Assembly: GCA_037576215.1 (NCBI GenBank)
Contig: JBANDB010000009.1
Coordinates: forward strand, 3,472,001 to 3,536,000
From: Armillaria gallica
Lineage: Eukaryota > Basidiomycota > Agaricomycetes > Agaricales > Physalacriaceae
DNA: 64,000 nucleotides
Direction: 5' to 3'
In this document: piece by piece, positions 24,222 to 34,626 of the stretch
Numbering within the stretch: position 1 is the stretch's first letter
How the letters are laid out: each line of letters starts with the position of its first letter
Program-made: the position numbers and the translations under genes
Notes under the pieces: model-generated
Told to the model about the DNA's origin: nothing
Seen by the model: only the letters and a program-made list of their open reading frames with translations
Databases searched by the model: none

Positions 24222-24807
24222 TCAACCCTTTTTGAAACCTGGATAGGGAATGAGATAATGCAATACTTTAGAGAGAAAGGATACAGACCCAAACGACGAC
24301 GCTCGTAGAACAGATCGGTCCTACTAGCACCAAGGTTGACGATCTTAGGACACCCGTCGCGATCTTTCTCTAGCCGTGTGCACTCGGCGCAATAGTATGC
24401 GTCAGAAATACCTGCCAGTAATGAGAAACGGAGCAGAGAATTTCCAAAAGCCTAAGAACGTACCAGGAGAACCGCAGATTATGCATCTTCCACCATACGT
24501 CCCAAAATTACACTCATCGCAGATCCGTACCAGAGTTTCAGGGCGAACGTACGAGTCACAGACTGGACTGTAAGGAAATCAGGATACGCAGAAAAACATG
24601 CTGGGTACTACGCACCACTTTCCGTCACATTTCTCGCATAGACGCCCGATGGCTGGTTTCTCTGTGAGCTCGGAATACTGTTGGATTAAATGCTTCCTCA
24701 CCTATACCAGGCTGTCGTCGGCACATAATCAAGTCTGGAAAGTACAGCGTCAATGTCGTTTTATTAGAGTGGGAAACCTACGGCGTACCGGGATGATGCT
24801 TCGACAT
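24222..24807 (-). CDS. RDS3: PHF5A / Rds3 (SF3b complex splicing factor)
   Basis: Six short exons (24807-24789, 24734-24702, 24652-24616, 24567-24464, 24411-24289, 24238-24222) join in frame to a protein of about 110 residues, the usual length of this family. It starts [16 protein letters not shown], contains the zinc-knuckle series [33 protein letters not shown] and DAYYCAEC, and ends RRRLGFKKG. PHF5A is a trefoil zinc protein of the SF3b subcomplex of U2 snRNP, next to the branch-point adenosine pocket in the nucleus. All introns are GT-AG. Exons of 17-123 nt make it invisible to a simple ORF search. The match across the whole length makes this one of the surest calls. The ZZ gene is convergent with it. 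Confidence 0.96.
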
Positions 24808-25589
24808 GGTTGAATGAGAGTGGGTAATCCAAATTTGGATCGAGGTTCGCAAATTACCAAGCTTCTCACTTTGGCACTATTTGCCATCGGCAACGCTTCA
24901 GCCGCCTTCCGTCGTTTCCTCCAGTGAGCTTCAGTATAGAGGAGTTGGGCGCCTTCTATTAAGTACGACACTGTGCATTTCGCTAGATCTTCCTTGCTTG
25001 CTTCCATTCGTTTACTCAATTTTACTGTATACTTAATTCTATTTCATTCTATGTAGAGAGACGTTGTACGTTCAAGTTTTAGATGGCGCAGGTGCAAACC
25101 GTGACTATACCTATTTGAACTATAGAGACTCAATCCACTACCGTCCGACGAATCCTAGAATGCAACACATAGATGCAGTGCACACACCAAAACGAACTGT
25201 ACAAGCCAAGCAAAGATAGTAACAATAACTTGAAGATAAGGAGCGATAGAGAGCCATGAATGACTCGAGAAAATTCGAAAGGAGCGTATGAGTGAGTGAA
25301 ATGAACAGTCTACGAATAAGGAGTGATAGTGTCAACGAGTGATGTGGTCAATTGTTACATTATTATAGAACTATCTTTTGCACCCGGACCCCACTTTTAT
25401 ACGTAGTTTCCGAAAGTCTTGGTCCTTTTAAGAAGCGCGATCCAGGCACGCAAAATATCCTACAGTCTTTAGTACATTTCAGGTTCAACACGAAATAAAA
25501 CTCACCGCCTGGCTACTAAAAATCACCACACCAAAATTGGGTACTAGAAAGCACGAGAACATCAAGGTCCGATGAGATTATCAGGTTGC
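24808..25589. other. Intergenic, start of the duplicated segment
   Basis: Upstream region of PHF5A followed by the left end of a duplicated segment. From about 25335 (AATTGTTACATTATTATAGA) the sequence is related to 29876 onward (AATTGTTACACTACTATAGA). Two minus-strand frames (24750-25019, 25138-25335) have no recognisable motif. Confidence 0.45.
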
Positions 25590-26237
25590 AGGCATCTTAC
25601 TCAGCGCCAAAATGATGTCAAATTCAGGTCCTCGGTTCGAAGTGAAGACATACACTGCGCTGATTCTGGTAATGTCTGCATCAACTCAGTACCTTGAATT
25701 CATTAAAAGAGGACCTACACAAATCCCAGAAAACCAACGATCCCAAAGAGGATTACTCGGATAGCTGCCGTTACATGTAGCGCATCATGCCCGAGCCTTC
25801 TGCGATTCCTATACAGTTGTACGGACACAAATACTACGGGGTAGGCAACATTAGCTTCGCGAAGGGCCCTTTTTTATTCGAAGATACCTGAAATAATGAC
25901 AACGCCCGTAGTTGCTAGGGCAACAACCAGCGCAGCTGCTTTGGATCTGTACTAGCCTTTGAGAACGATGGCTGGAATTGTAGCATATGGATCATACGGG
26001 AAGTGAGAGGCAATGTCACAGTAGTTCTGTGCCTTCTGGACCAGCGAGGGCTGCCTGATTCCAGACTAGAAGAGAGATGGGAACAACAACCACACTGAAC
26101 AAGGTCTGAGACGTACAACAAGAACTCCGAGAAAAAAACCGAGCCCGATCAAATAAGGACCTAAAATGAGCTTGGAATTTTTTAATGAGTCAAGCATCAT
26201 GAAGGGAAGGGAATCGGCCAAGCTTACCCAGAAGGTA

Positions 26238-26273
26238 AGGTAGACGACATCCATAGTCCGCCAACATCACGTG
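26238..26273 (+). repeat. Left terminal inverted repeat of the Tc1/mariner element
   Basis: 36 bp, exact reverse complement of 27399-27434, preceded by the target TA at 26236-26237. Contains the palindromic CACGTG at its inner end. Confidence 0.93.
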
Positions 26274-26486
26274 GTGTGACTATCGACGTGACATGGATGT
26301 CCAAATTGAGCGAACGAAATGCTCGACAAGGAATAGAGACTGCTGCAGGCACAATATCACAGATATAAAAAATACAAGTTGTTCGAAACATGTATAGGTA
26401 GTTCAGAATGAAAGGGATTTGTAAATTACTTCGAATTCATAGAGTAATTAACGCATTTTCACAAAAGTAGGTGCTATTATGAACAG

Positions 26487-27160
26487 TTATACAATATTTT
26501 CCTTCTCCAGTTCTTCAAGAATGCTTTCTGGTAGCACCCGATGTCCTCTATAGCGCCTGGCTGCCCAAGCGGCCTGTCTACCATTCAAACCACGTGCATA
26601 TGCATCCATAAATCGAAGGGAACGGTTGACAAATCTAGGGATGAGGATGTTAGCTGCTATTTCCAATCATTTAAGTTATCAAAGAGCCTACCGACGCATG
26701 CTAACAATAGGAATCTCTCCTAATGCTGCTAGTGCATTTTTCTCAAGTGCATCTTCCCGGGAGGATTCAGGGTTAAGTCGGTACAGCCGCTTTGCATAGC
26801 CCCAACACTGCTCAATTGGGTTAAGCTCGCAATGGAATTTCGGCAGGAAGATAATCTGGACACTGCGTGCCTCACAGATGACCTCGAGGAATGATTTTAC
26901 ATTCGCAAAGTCCGGTTGATTGAATAATATGCGACGGCAACAGCAGTCCTCTGCAGGTGATGCACATTTGAAACCTTTGCACTCTGCCTTTTAAGTAATT
27001 AGAGGTGAATGGTACGCACATTTTCCTTATTATCAAGTTTTCTTCTCTTTTTCTGGGGAGACAACCGCTCTATTGTCCGCTTTACTCCAGTTTTTAAGGC
27101 TGCTACAGCTTTTGCAACATTTGAAATTCGTTTTAGGAGGTATTTTGGCTTTCGAGCCAT
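26487..27160 (-). pseudogene. DDE transposase remnant, N- and C-terminal ends only
   Basis: It starts MARKPKYLLKRISNVAKAVA with a Lys/Arg-rich tail (SPQKKRRKLDNKEN), then a Cys-rich block (CASPAEDCCCRRILFNQPDF), then VQIIFLPKFHCELNPIEQCW, GLNGRQAAWAARRYRGHR and the end ILEELEKENIV. One intron (about 26636-26692) interrupts SMRR-FVNRS. LPKFHCELNPIE is the final acidic block of the Tc1/mariner DDE core. The residues that usually carry the first two catalytic Asp are absent between the N-terminal tail and the Cys-rich block, where an intron-like stretch with a stop (near 26995) intervenes. The protein is thus not expected to be active. Stop codon at 26487-26489. Confidence 0.8.
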
Positions 27161-27398
27161 GCTGAGGAAGCCAGGCGACGCGTCTCGACGCGTATATTGA
27201 CGTGAAAATAGGTACAGGAGCTCTAGATCCGTTAATTACTCCTTTTGAGCGAAGTCGCTGGCCAAATCCTGCTGGGACTAAAGTTTATAGCTTTCAATGC
27301 ACAATTTGTATTTTCTACTTTGAAGATATCTATACGAGGAAGCAAAATATTTAACTTTTTCTTCAAGAGTCGCCCAATTTGGTCATGTCACAGAAGAT

Positions 27399-27434
27399 CA
27401 CGTGATGTTGGCGGACTATGGATGTCGTCTACCT
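27399..27434 (-). repeat. Right terminal inverted repeat of the Tc1/mariner element
   Basis: 36 bp, exact reverse complement of 26238-26273, followed by the target TA at 27435-27436 and then the host exon sequence (TCTACATCTAACGATGTACC). Confidence 0.93.
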
Positions 27435-28516
27435 TATCTACATCTAACGATGTACCGCCAAGAGAAGCTTTGACATGGGTATACATCTATGATATTTGGA
27501 CATTTTAGTTCACTCCTTTGCTGTGAAAATACGACCGACATAGAAAGCTAGGGAAAACGTTGTACCGCCTGTTCTACAACAACATCAGTGCGACAATATC
27601 AACAGTACTAGGCAGATGGGATCTCACAGCGCAGGTGCCCCGTATATTAAACCCGCCTGGGTGACGCAAAGCGCGAACGGAACACCGTTCGACCCATTAG
27701 TGCCAGTGAAGACCAGGAGGGTATATGAAATGCAAGACATTATCCAGGAAATGCAGAAGCTCAACCACGTGAAATGCCGCTGGACATGGCGGGATAGGAC
27801 GGCTGTGAGCACAATAAGGAGAAATCCCACTGCTCCGGAGATCTGAAGCACGTCGAATGCGCGGACCGCTGTTGTGTCATTGATGCCTGAAAAACGCGTG
27901 AAGATAGCCACGAGTACTTCAGGCTAACCATGCTACTTACGACGTTCCATACTGCGCTGATGGAGCAACCAAACCGGAAGCTCGCAAGGAAGAGTAAAGC
28001 TTAGGAGAACAGAATGTGCAGCCCGAATTTATTATGCAAGTATAGAACTAAGTGCCTAGTGATCTCAGATAAGATGAGTCAAATGTAGCCACCTATGATC
28101 TTCTAGCCTCCATGGCGAAAGTTGGACGTCCTTATAGATGTGCCTCACGAAGCACTGCACGAAGCCTGGGAATGATGCAGGCATAGATGGGACATGTTAT
28201 ATTCGAGGAGAGTGGGCTTGCACCTATATTAAGTTAGCAACTGTATCAGTATTTTGAAAGGTAATCCGATACAACTGAACCCACCATGGTAAGGGACTTG
28301 GTGAAAGGAAGACGAAGTTCTTGGCGGTATAACATTAGAAACACAGTCCATCAATATCTTGTTGATAAAATTCAGGTAACATCGTCTTGGGATCGTTCTC
28401 GGATCCAAGTCCGGGGTATTCTACGTTGCTCACAGGTGGGGATGTCCGTGCGAGGTATAAAAAACCGGCATCATTTTAACGAGACGCACCGACGAAATCA
28501 TCGTGGAAACACATCA

Positions 28517-29775
28517 ATGCGTTCAACAATGACCAGCGACTGCACAACTGTCACCCCCTCCAAGTCAACCTTTCCCTACGATATATGGTTGAATATCGCT
28601 CACTTTATCCCACCGCTCGTCCTTGAGAACCTCTTCAGCGTCAACAGGGTGTTATTTCACCTGGCGATGGAGCAGAGATACGGGCAGGTCAGTTTTGCAT
28701 ATTTGAGCAAGAAGATGTTGAGGTTACTGGTACGACTCAAGTGAGTGTTCTGTTGTCAGCCATGGAGCCGACCTACCTCCCCCCTTTTTGGCGCATACTT
28801 ATGTTCCCATATTGTTGCGCGATATGTTCCCGCTTTCTGCACCATGTTTTGCATCGATTCTGACGATATGATAGAGATCCGGCCGTCGCTATTCGCGTCC
28901 GGATACTCCACATACATCCCCATTTTGTCAACGAAGATTTTAATTTCGACCCCCCACCGGCCCCCCCGACTTCCTCATTGAGAAAGTTTTTTCGACGAAA
29001 ATCACCACTGCCCACACCGTCGCCCCAAATCAAGAATCTCAATGTTTTGATATCAACCATGGGCGAGGTCCTGAGCAGTCTGCCAAACTTGACAGAATAT
29101 CGCATCGCATGGGTTGGGCTACAGAGCGCGTCTGCGCCATTTCTATGCACCCCATTCGGTTCTTCGCCGCTGACGAAGCTGACCCTTGAAATCACCCTGG
29201 AAAATCTGCAGACCTTGCTCAAGTCACAACCTTCATTTTTGGGCACCCTACGAAAGCTGTACCTCTTGTTACGCACGGACCATGCACTGGACGCGGCGGA
29301 GTACGACACGATATTGTCTCGTACTCTAGCACCGACGATCAACAGTCTCTCCCTACAGGTGCTCTCCCTTCGCCTATGGGAACCCATCGATATGTCACCT
29401 TTCTTCTCTGCCCTATACCCTCAACCCAACCTCCATACCCTCGTCCTAGGCATACCCCTCCCCACCCCTCACATAGGCAACCCAGATAGCGTCGGCGCTT
29501 TCCTCAACTTGCACATCCAGACACTTCGCAGCCTCTCACTACATGTGACCCACTTAAGCTCTCCCGTCCCCATCGTTGACAAATCCCTCTCAGAATGGAT
29601 GCAGCGGGCCTTTTGCACCGTGAATCTCAACTCACTTGTTTCGCTCGAATTCGCAATGGCCCGTAACATACCCTACGAGCGTGCGCTGCTCTTGGACGCG
29701 CTAACCAGTCGACGCTCACGAGTTGACGGGGAGACTCGTGAATGGACTGGGCTAAATGCCAGAAACGTTTCTTAA
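28517..29775 (+). CDS. F-box-like protein with leucine-rich repeats, substrate unknown
   Basis: Two exons (28517-28740, 28875-29775) join in frame to 374 residues. The N-terminal part (TFPYDIWLNIAHFIPPLVLE, then LFSVNRVLFHLAMEQRYG) fits the F-box helical consensus common in basidiomycete F-box proteins. The C-terminal half is rich in irregular leucine repeats (LPNLTEYRIAW, LTKLTLEITLENLQTLL, LSLQVLSLRLWEP, LQTLRSLSLHVTHL-like). F-box proteins link a target to SCF ubiquitin ligases through Skp1; the leucine repeats would bind the target. The intron of 134 nt is longer than most here. An alternative start is the in-frame Met at 28529. The gene lies between the two membrane-protein paralogues, and its 5' end abuts that of copy A, so it may share a promoter with it. 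Confidence 0.7.
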
Positions 29776-29861
29776 AATTTTCGCCGATTTCTGCCTTGGA
29801 GCTCATTTTCGGTAGCCGCTACATCTCCGCCTCTGAATGAACAATCTATGAGAAGGAGAGA

Positions 29862-31990
29862 CAGTGCCAGTGGCCAATTGTTACACTACTATAGAACTAA
29901 TTCTTTGCGCCCGGGCCACACTTTTGTACGATCAAGTTCCGAGCAGACGCAAGGCAGGTGTCACCGTCCTCTCAGAAGCGCAATCCAGGCGTGCAAAATA
30001 TCCTACAGTCTTTCAATACATTTCAGGTTCAACACGAAATAAAACTCACCGCCTGACTACCAAAAATCACCACACCAAAATTGGGCACTGGAGAGCACGA
30101 GAGCATCAAGGTCCGATGAAATGATCAGGCTGCAGTCATCTTACCCAGCGCCAAAATGATGTCAAACTCGGGTCCTTGGTTCTGAGTTATTATATACACT
30201 GCGCTGATTCTGGCAACGTTCAGTTGCTTAAATTCATTGAATAAAATAGGAGGACCTACACAAACCCCAGAAAACCAACGATCCCAAAGAAGATTACCCG
30301 GATAGCTGCCGTCACATGTAGCGTGTCATGCCCGGGTCTTCTGCGATTCCTATACAGTTGTACGGCCACAAACACTATGGAAGCATCAGCTCCGTGAATG
30401 ACCCTTTTAAAGGTATTCAAACATACCTGAAATTAGGACAACACCCGTGGCCGCTAGGGCAACAACCAGCGCAGCTGCTTTGGATCTGTATCGGCCTTTT
30501 GAGAACGATGACTAGAATTACAGCATCTGGATCATACGGGAAGGGAGAAGTAAGGTCACAGTAGTTCTGTGCCTTGTGGACCAGCGAGGGCTGCCTGATA
30601 CCAGACTAGAAGAGAGATGGGAGATGGGAACAACAACCACGCTGAACAAGGTCTGAGACGTACAACAAGAACTCCGAGAAAAAAACCGAGTCCGATCAGA
30701 TAAGGACCTAAAATGAGCTTGGGATTTTGTTTTCAATCAGCGAACCATCATGAAGGGAAGAAAATCGGCTACAAAGCTTACCCAGAAGGTATCCACACCT
30801 AACGATGTATCGTCAAGAGAAGCTTTGACATGGGTATACATCTATGATATTTGGACGTTTTGGTTCACTTCTTAGCCATGGAAATATAACTGACATAGAA
30901 AGCCAGGGAAAATGTTGTACCGCCTGTTCTGCAACAATATCAGTGCGAATATATCAACAGTGGTAGAAAGATGGGATCTTACAGTACAGGTGCCCCATAA
31001 ATCAAAGCCGCCTGAGTGACGCACAGCGCGTAGGGAATATGTTCCGACCCATTAGTACCCGTGAAGACCAGGAGGGTATACGAGATGCAAGATATTATCC
31101 AAGAAATGCAGAAGTTCAACCACGTAAAATGCCGCTGGACATGGCGGGATAGGACGGCTGTGAGCACGATAAGGAGAAATCCTGCTGCTCCTGAGATTTG
31201 AAGCGTGTCAAATACACGGCCTGTTGCTGTGTCGTTTATGCCTTGGAGACAGGCATGAGTACGTCCTAACTATGGTCCATGCTACTTACGACGTTCCATG
31301 CTGCGCTGATGGATGAGAAGCTCGCAAGGAGGAGCCTGAGAAAAGATAAGGAGAACCGAATGTGCAGCTCGAGGTTATGAAGTATGCAAGTAAGCGCCTG
31401 CTGATGACTGCAAGATCATTCAAATATGGCCAATCATGATCTTCTAGCCTTGACGAAGCATTGCGCGAAGCCTGAGAGTGATGCAGACATAGATGGGACA
31501 TATTTTTAGCCACTGTATCAGGATGTTGAAAGCTAATCGAACATAGCCAAGCCCGACATAGATGAAGACTGTGAGGAAGGAAGACCAAGCACTGTTTGCC
31601 TAATGAGAATTCTTTAAACGGCGCAAGACAACGAGGTCGAACTTTGGGGCAACGACACGGCTCATTCACAGCAAATCTTTGAGGCTCGTGGTAGGTCAAA
31701 AAATTGAGCTGTGGAGAAGGATTGCGTCAGAATCTGCGACCTATTCTGAAGATAATTTCAGTCTCCAGTCTCAAATAAAACGAGGGCATAACATCAGAAG
31801 AAGACACAACGGATTCTTCGGATCCAAGTTCGTGGTATTCTACGCTGCTTACCGGTGGAGACGACCGTACGAACTAGAAAATTACATGTATACGAGCGAG
31901 ACTCACCAACAAAACATCCTCAGACATCATGGCCCGAAACATTGGGTCAATGTTACGTTGGACAATGACCAGAAATTGAGATTCTCATGG
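29862..31990. repeat. Duplicated segment, related to 25330-28500 without the transposon
   Basis: Long direct-orientation similarity to 25330-26237 plus 27435-28500. Matching landmarks: GGTTCAACACGAAATAAAAC, AAGGTCTGAGACGTACAACA, AGAAGCTTTGACATGGGTAT, ATGCCGCTGGACATGGCGGG and GGATCCAAGT-(C/T)-CG-GGTATTCTACG. Gaps and substitutions are scattered. The F-box gene lies between the two arms. The element at 26238 is absent here. Confidence 0.85.
30100..31960 (-). CDS. Multipass membrane protein of unknown function, copy B
   Basis: Minus-strand paralogue of the broken copy A. The exon at about 31240-30979 is open and reads FDTLQISGAAGFLLIVLTAV, then RHVQRHFTWLNFCISWIISC, then ISYTLLVFTGTNG and LIYGAPVL. 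Further exons read ASLDDTSLGVDTFW with a clean GTAAGC donor (about 30830-30780) and a hydrophobic block at about 30750-30640. The upstream part includes ANSAWSSFLTVFIYVGLGYV (about 31600-31540). About seven hydrophobic segments can be counted in total, so a 7TM arrangement is plausible. Not every splice site was resolved, so the exact start and stop are provisional. Signs of decay are fewer than in copy A, but intactness is not proven. Confidence 0.55.
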
Positions 31991-33284
31991 AACAGGCAAC
32001 GAAGGGTTTCAGCAAGCATGATATTTGCTGAATGAAAGTTTAGAAAGCCTAAACGTGAAATTCTCGATTGCAAACAGGCCCCACGGCCCGGAAGCTCGTA
32101 CAGCCCCTATCTAATCCCTTGACCTGCATCTCCCATGACTTGCATCCAAATGTACCTCAAGCCTCGACCACTCTCTGCTGTGTACGGGCACTCTGACTAT
32201 CTGTTGTTTGGGCGTCTATTTGATTGCGAGTACGGCCTATTCTTTGGCGGCTATGGACCAATACCCTCCGATGCAACACAAGTTTACACTCTACGGTCGC
32301 CTGCCTCGGCTGCTTCGCTCTCCACGTTCTTCAACGAAGTCATACTTAATCTCGAGGCCGACGTTCCCGACCCACACCGATTTGTTCGCTCCGCATGGCC
32401 GCCCCTCATCAGCTTGCCGTGGCCCAGGTGGACTCGTGGACGATTTCCGGATCGAGTGCGAAAATCACTTGGTTCAGCTCACCCAAGGTGACCAACACCA
32501 GCGCCCCCGGCTCGAAATATGATACTCTGTCCTGCTCTGAAACCATGTCGAGTTGGACGGCGACCAGTACCAGCATACTGATTTGGAATTATGGGTGTAT
32601 ATGTATCGTGCTGCAAGGCAGCGGACTCGTAAGTAGTTCCAGTAACATGCCACTTACCTCTTCTGACCCCGCTACAGGCATCTAGAGAAGTTTTGCCAGG
32701 AGATGGATATGCAGGTAACTGCTCGTGCTCGTGCTCCTTTACACTCCAGCTGGCAATGGCATCACTGTCTTGGTTTCTTCCTATCACATTCTGGTTCGTT
32801 CAACTTGATCAGTAGCAAGGCATTGCTGGTTGCATCTGCCCTTGTGTCCATATTCACGACCGAAAGCAATGGTCCCCTGCCTCTTTCCCTATCCTCAGCA
32901 TTGAGTCACTGATTACAGACTCGACGTCTTCGCACGCTGACGTTCTCGGCGACACGAACGTGAATTATCCACAATGTCTGTTTCGGGTGTGTCTCATCAT
33001 CCTGGCATACCTATCGTCTTAACTCACCTCCTTTATCCAGCGCAAGAACTATCATGGCCTCTGATTCCCTTGATCTGTAATGCAGTATTGGTTTTCCTTC
33101 GACGCATACAATCCCATCCGTAGTAGTACTTCATGAAATTATTTCTGTGGTTAGAGGTAATGCGAGGTTGGCCATGTAAAATCCAGCCGTACGACAACAA
33201 TAAATTAGGGTAAATGTTTGGTAAATGTGAGTGGTTCTGAAGGGGGAAATATTGCATGGCATATAAAGATAAATAGCACGGCGA
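31961..33284. other. Gene-poor region with unresolved plus-strand ORFs
   Basis: Overlapping plus-strand frames at 32135-32491, 32208-32522 and 32395-32685 are moderately long but match no family I recognise, and no splice pattern joining them is convincing. A small multi-exon plus-strand gene is possible. The part from about 33000 is the 3' region of the syntaxin gene. Confidence 0.4.
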
Positions 33285-34345
33285 TTAGGACAGGACCTGA
33301 AAAAAAGTCAAAGACGGGTGCTGAAAAGTCGCAAATTCACTTACAGCCAGCAACACGATAGCCGTCACGACGGTAAGGACAATCATAAGGCAAGCGGCCC
33401 TCTTCCCGGCCTTGCGCTGATAATGAGCAGCTGTTGTGAGCTCCTCGGACGCCCGCGAGGTGTCCAAGGCTACTGATGATATGTTCGCCTCGATGTTATC
33501 TGGGCGACACAGTCAGCACCATTATCCCATACATTGCAAACAAACACACCAAGCATCTCCCCCTGCTCCCCAACTATCGTCCCCAAATCCCGGTATATCT
33601 CTGCGAGCTCGTGAATGCCCGACTCGATCTCCCTGATATCATTCTCGCGTTCTTGGATAAGGGATTCTTGGTATGCGAGCTCGTGCGGTGAGAGACGGGA
33701 CTGGAGGAGGAGAGATTGGTGTTGGACGGCGTCGGGTCTACGGAAAGAATTAGCTCTCCCAGAGTGGGTGGGAATGGGTTGGTAACGAACTGATGATCAT
33801 GGTCATGGTCGTCCTCCACGGCCATACGGACGTCCTCGACGACTGTTCGTTGTCGTTCAGCGCTGGCTCTCTGCGCATGTTGGAATGAGGAGAGAGATAA
33901 TTGAAAGTCGCGAGATGTCTTCTGCAGGGAAGCATGTTGGTGCGGCTAGATAACGAATATAACATGAGAGTTTGAACGAATGATAGATAGTATGCATTCC
34001 GGGCTCACAAGACCACCTTGAAGGACCGCCAGTTTCTTCAGGTCCTCCGAACCACGCTTGACCATCGACTGGGTGCTCTCTGTCAAGTCATGCCTGGAGG
34101 GTATCTCAACGTCGCTGGTCAGAAAATGGACTAGCTACGTACAGACGTTTACGGAGCACATTCGAGTCCCTTGGCGTTCCCAGCTGCTCTATGAGCTTGC
34201 GAATGCCCTGGATGTTGGCGTTGATTTTGAAAACCTGGAGAGAAAGGGACGACTGGAGGGACATGAAGGCGGCATCGTCGCTGGAGATGGGACCAGACGA
34301 CGACGGGTTAGTTGAGTAGCCTGCCTCGATGTCTTGGAAGCTCAT
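33285..34345 (-). CDS. Syntaxin, Qa-SNARE of the endosomal/vacuolar (Pep12/syntaxin-7) type
   Basis: The start at 34345 (MSFQDIEAGYSTNPSSSG) is followed by a short helical N-terminal region (SLSLQVFKINANIQGIRKLI, GTPRDSNVLRKRL, then HDLTESTQSMVKRGSEDLKK). The SNARE helix reads SLIQEREDEIREIESGIHEL, AEIYRDLGTIVGEQGEMLD and NIEANISSVALDTSRASEEL; the central Gln of the zero layer is in the VGEQGEMLD region. A single C-terminal anchor follows (CLMIVLTVVTAIVLLAV), typical for a tail-anchored t-SNARE that drives fusion at endosomes or vacuole. At least four introns are present. The last intron (GTAAGT...TTTCAG) is 45 nt and open in frame, so its retention would add 15 residues to the end of the membrane anchor. 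Family assignment is firm, the exact compartment less so. Confidence 0.88.
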
Positions 34346-34626
34346 CGTCGTCGTGCTCGTCGATGAAGAGGCCCGGAAATGCTGCGGTGGATGAAGCGCA
34401 GCGCTGGACGTGACAAGCACCTGCCAAAAGGCATCTAAGAATATCCATCCCTATAAACAAACCGTGTTGCGTGTGTTTTGATGAATATTTTGGTACGGGC
34501 AGATTAGTGATGAAAAAAAAGAGTTTGTATTGTATGTAACTGGACGTCTAGAGCATGATAACAAAAAAACAAAATACTACAAAGTCCGTATGACTTGACT
34601 TGATTTCAATATCTCTGCACAATTAT

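Larger units (their letters stand above)
26238..27434 (-). mobile_element. Tc1/mariner-type DNA transposon, internally deleted (non-autonomous)
   Basis: A 1,197-bp element flanked by a TA target duplication (26236-26237 and 27435-27436), with 36-bp perfect terminal inverted repeats (26238-26273 and 27399-27434, beginning AGGTAGACGACATCCATAGT). The paralogous segment at about 30785 has the uninterrupted sequence (CCCAGAAGGTATCCACACC), i.e. the empty site with a single TA. The interior carries the remains of a transposase whose third catalytic block (LPKFHCELNPIEQCWG) belongs to the IS630-Tc1-mariner DDE group. TA duplication, inverted repeats and this motif agree. The interior lacks the region expected to hold the first catalytic Asp residues, so it can probably move only with help in trans. 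Confidence 0.92.
25590..28500 (-). pseudogene. Multipass membrane protein gene, copy A, broken by a transposon
   Basis: Minus-strand exons encode hydrophobic segments typical of an uncharacterised multipass family common in Agaricomycetes. They include a clear block at 27911-27624 (FDVLQISGAVGFLLIVLTAV, then RHFTWLSFCISWIMSCISYT and a LIYGAP end). The 3' exons lie at about 26240-25600 (LILGPYLIGLGFFLGVLVVR). The exon upstream of the 3' part reads ASLGGTSLDVD and should continue TFW before a GTAAGC donor, as in copy B; the transposon at 26238-27434 lies inside that codon run. Copy A is therefore disrupted unless the element is spliced out. Its 5' end (near 28500) is divergent from and close to the F-box gene. 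Exact exon borders were not all resolved. Confidence 0.65.

Noticed and set aside
26556..26585. tRNA-like segment (GGCTGCCCAAGCGGCC)
   Set aside because: Lies inside the transposase coding sequence (GLNGRQAAWAARRY) and lacks paired arms.
32135..32685. Possible plus-strand gene
   Set aside because: Three overlapping frames without a recognisable domain or consistent splicing; kept only as an unresolved region.
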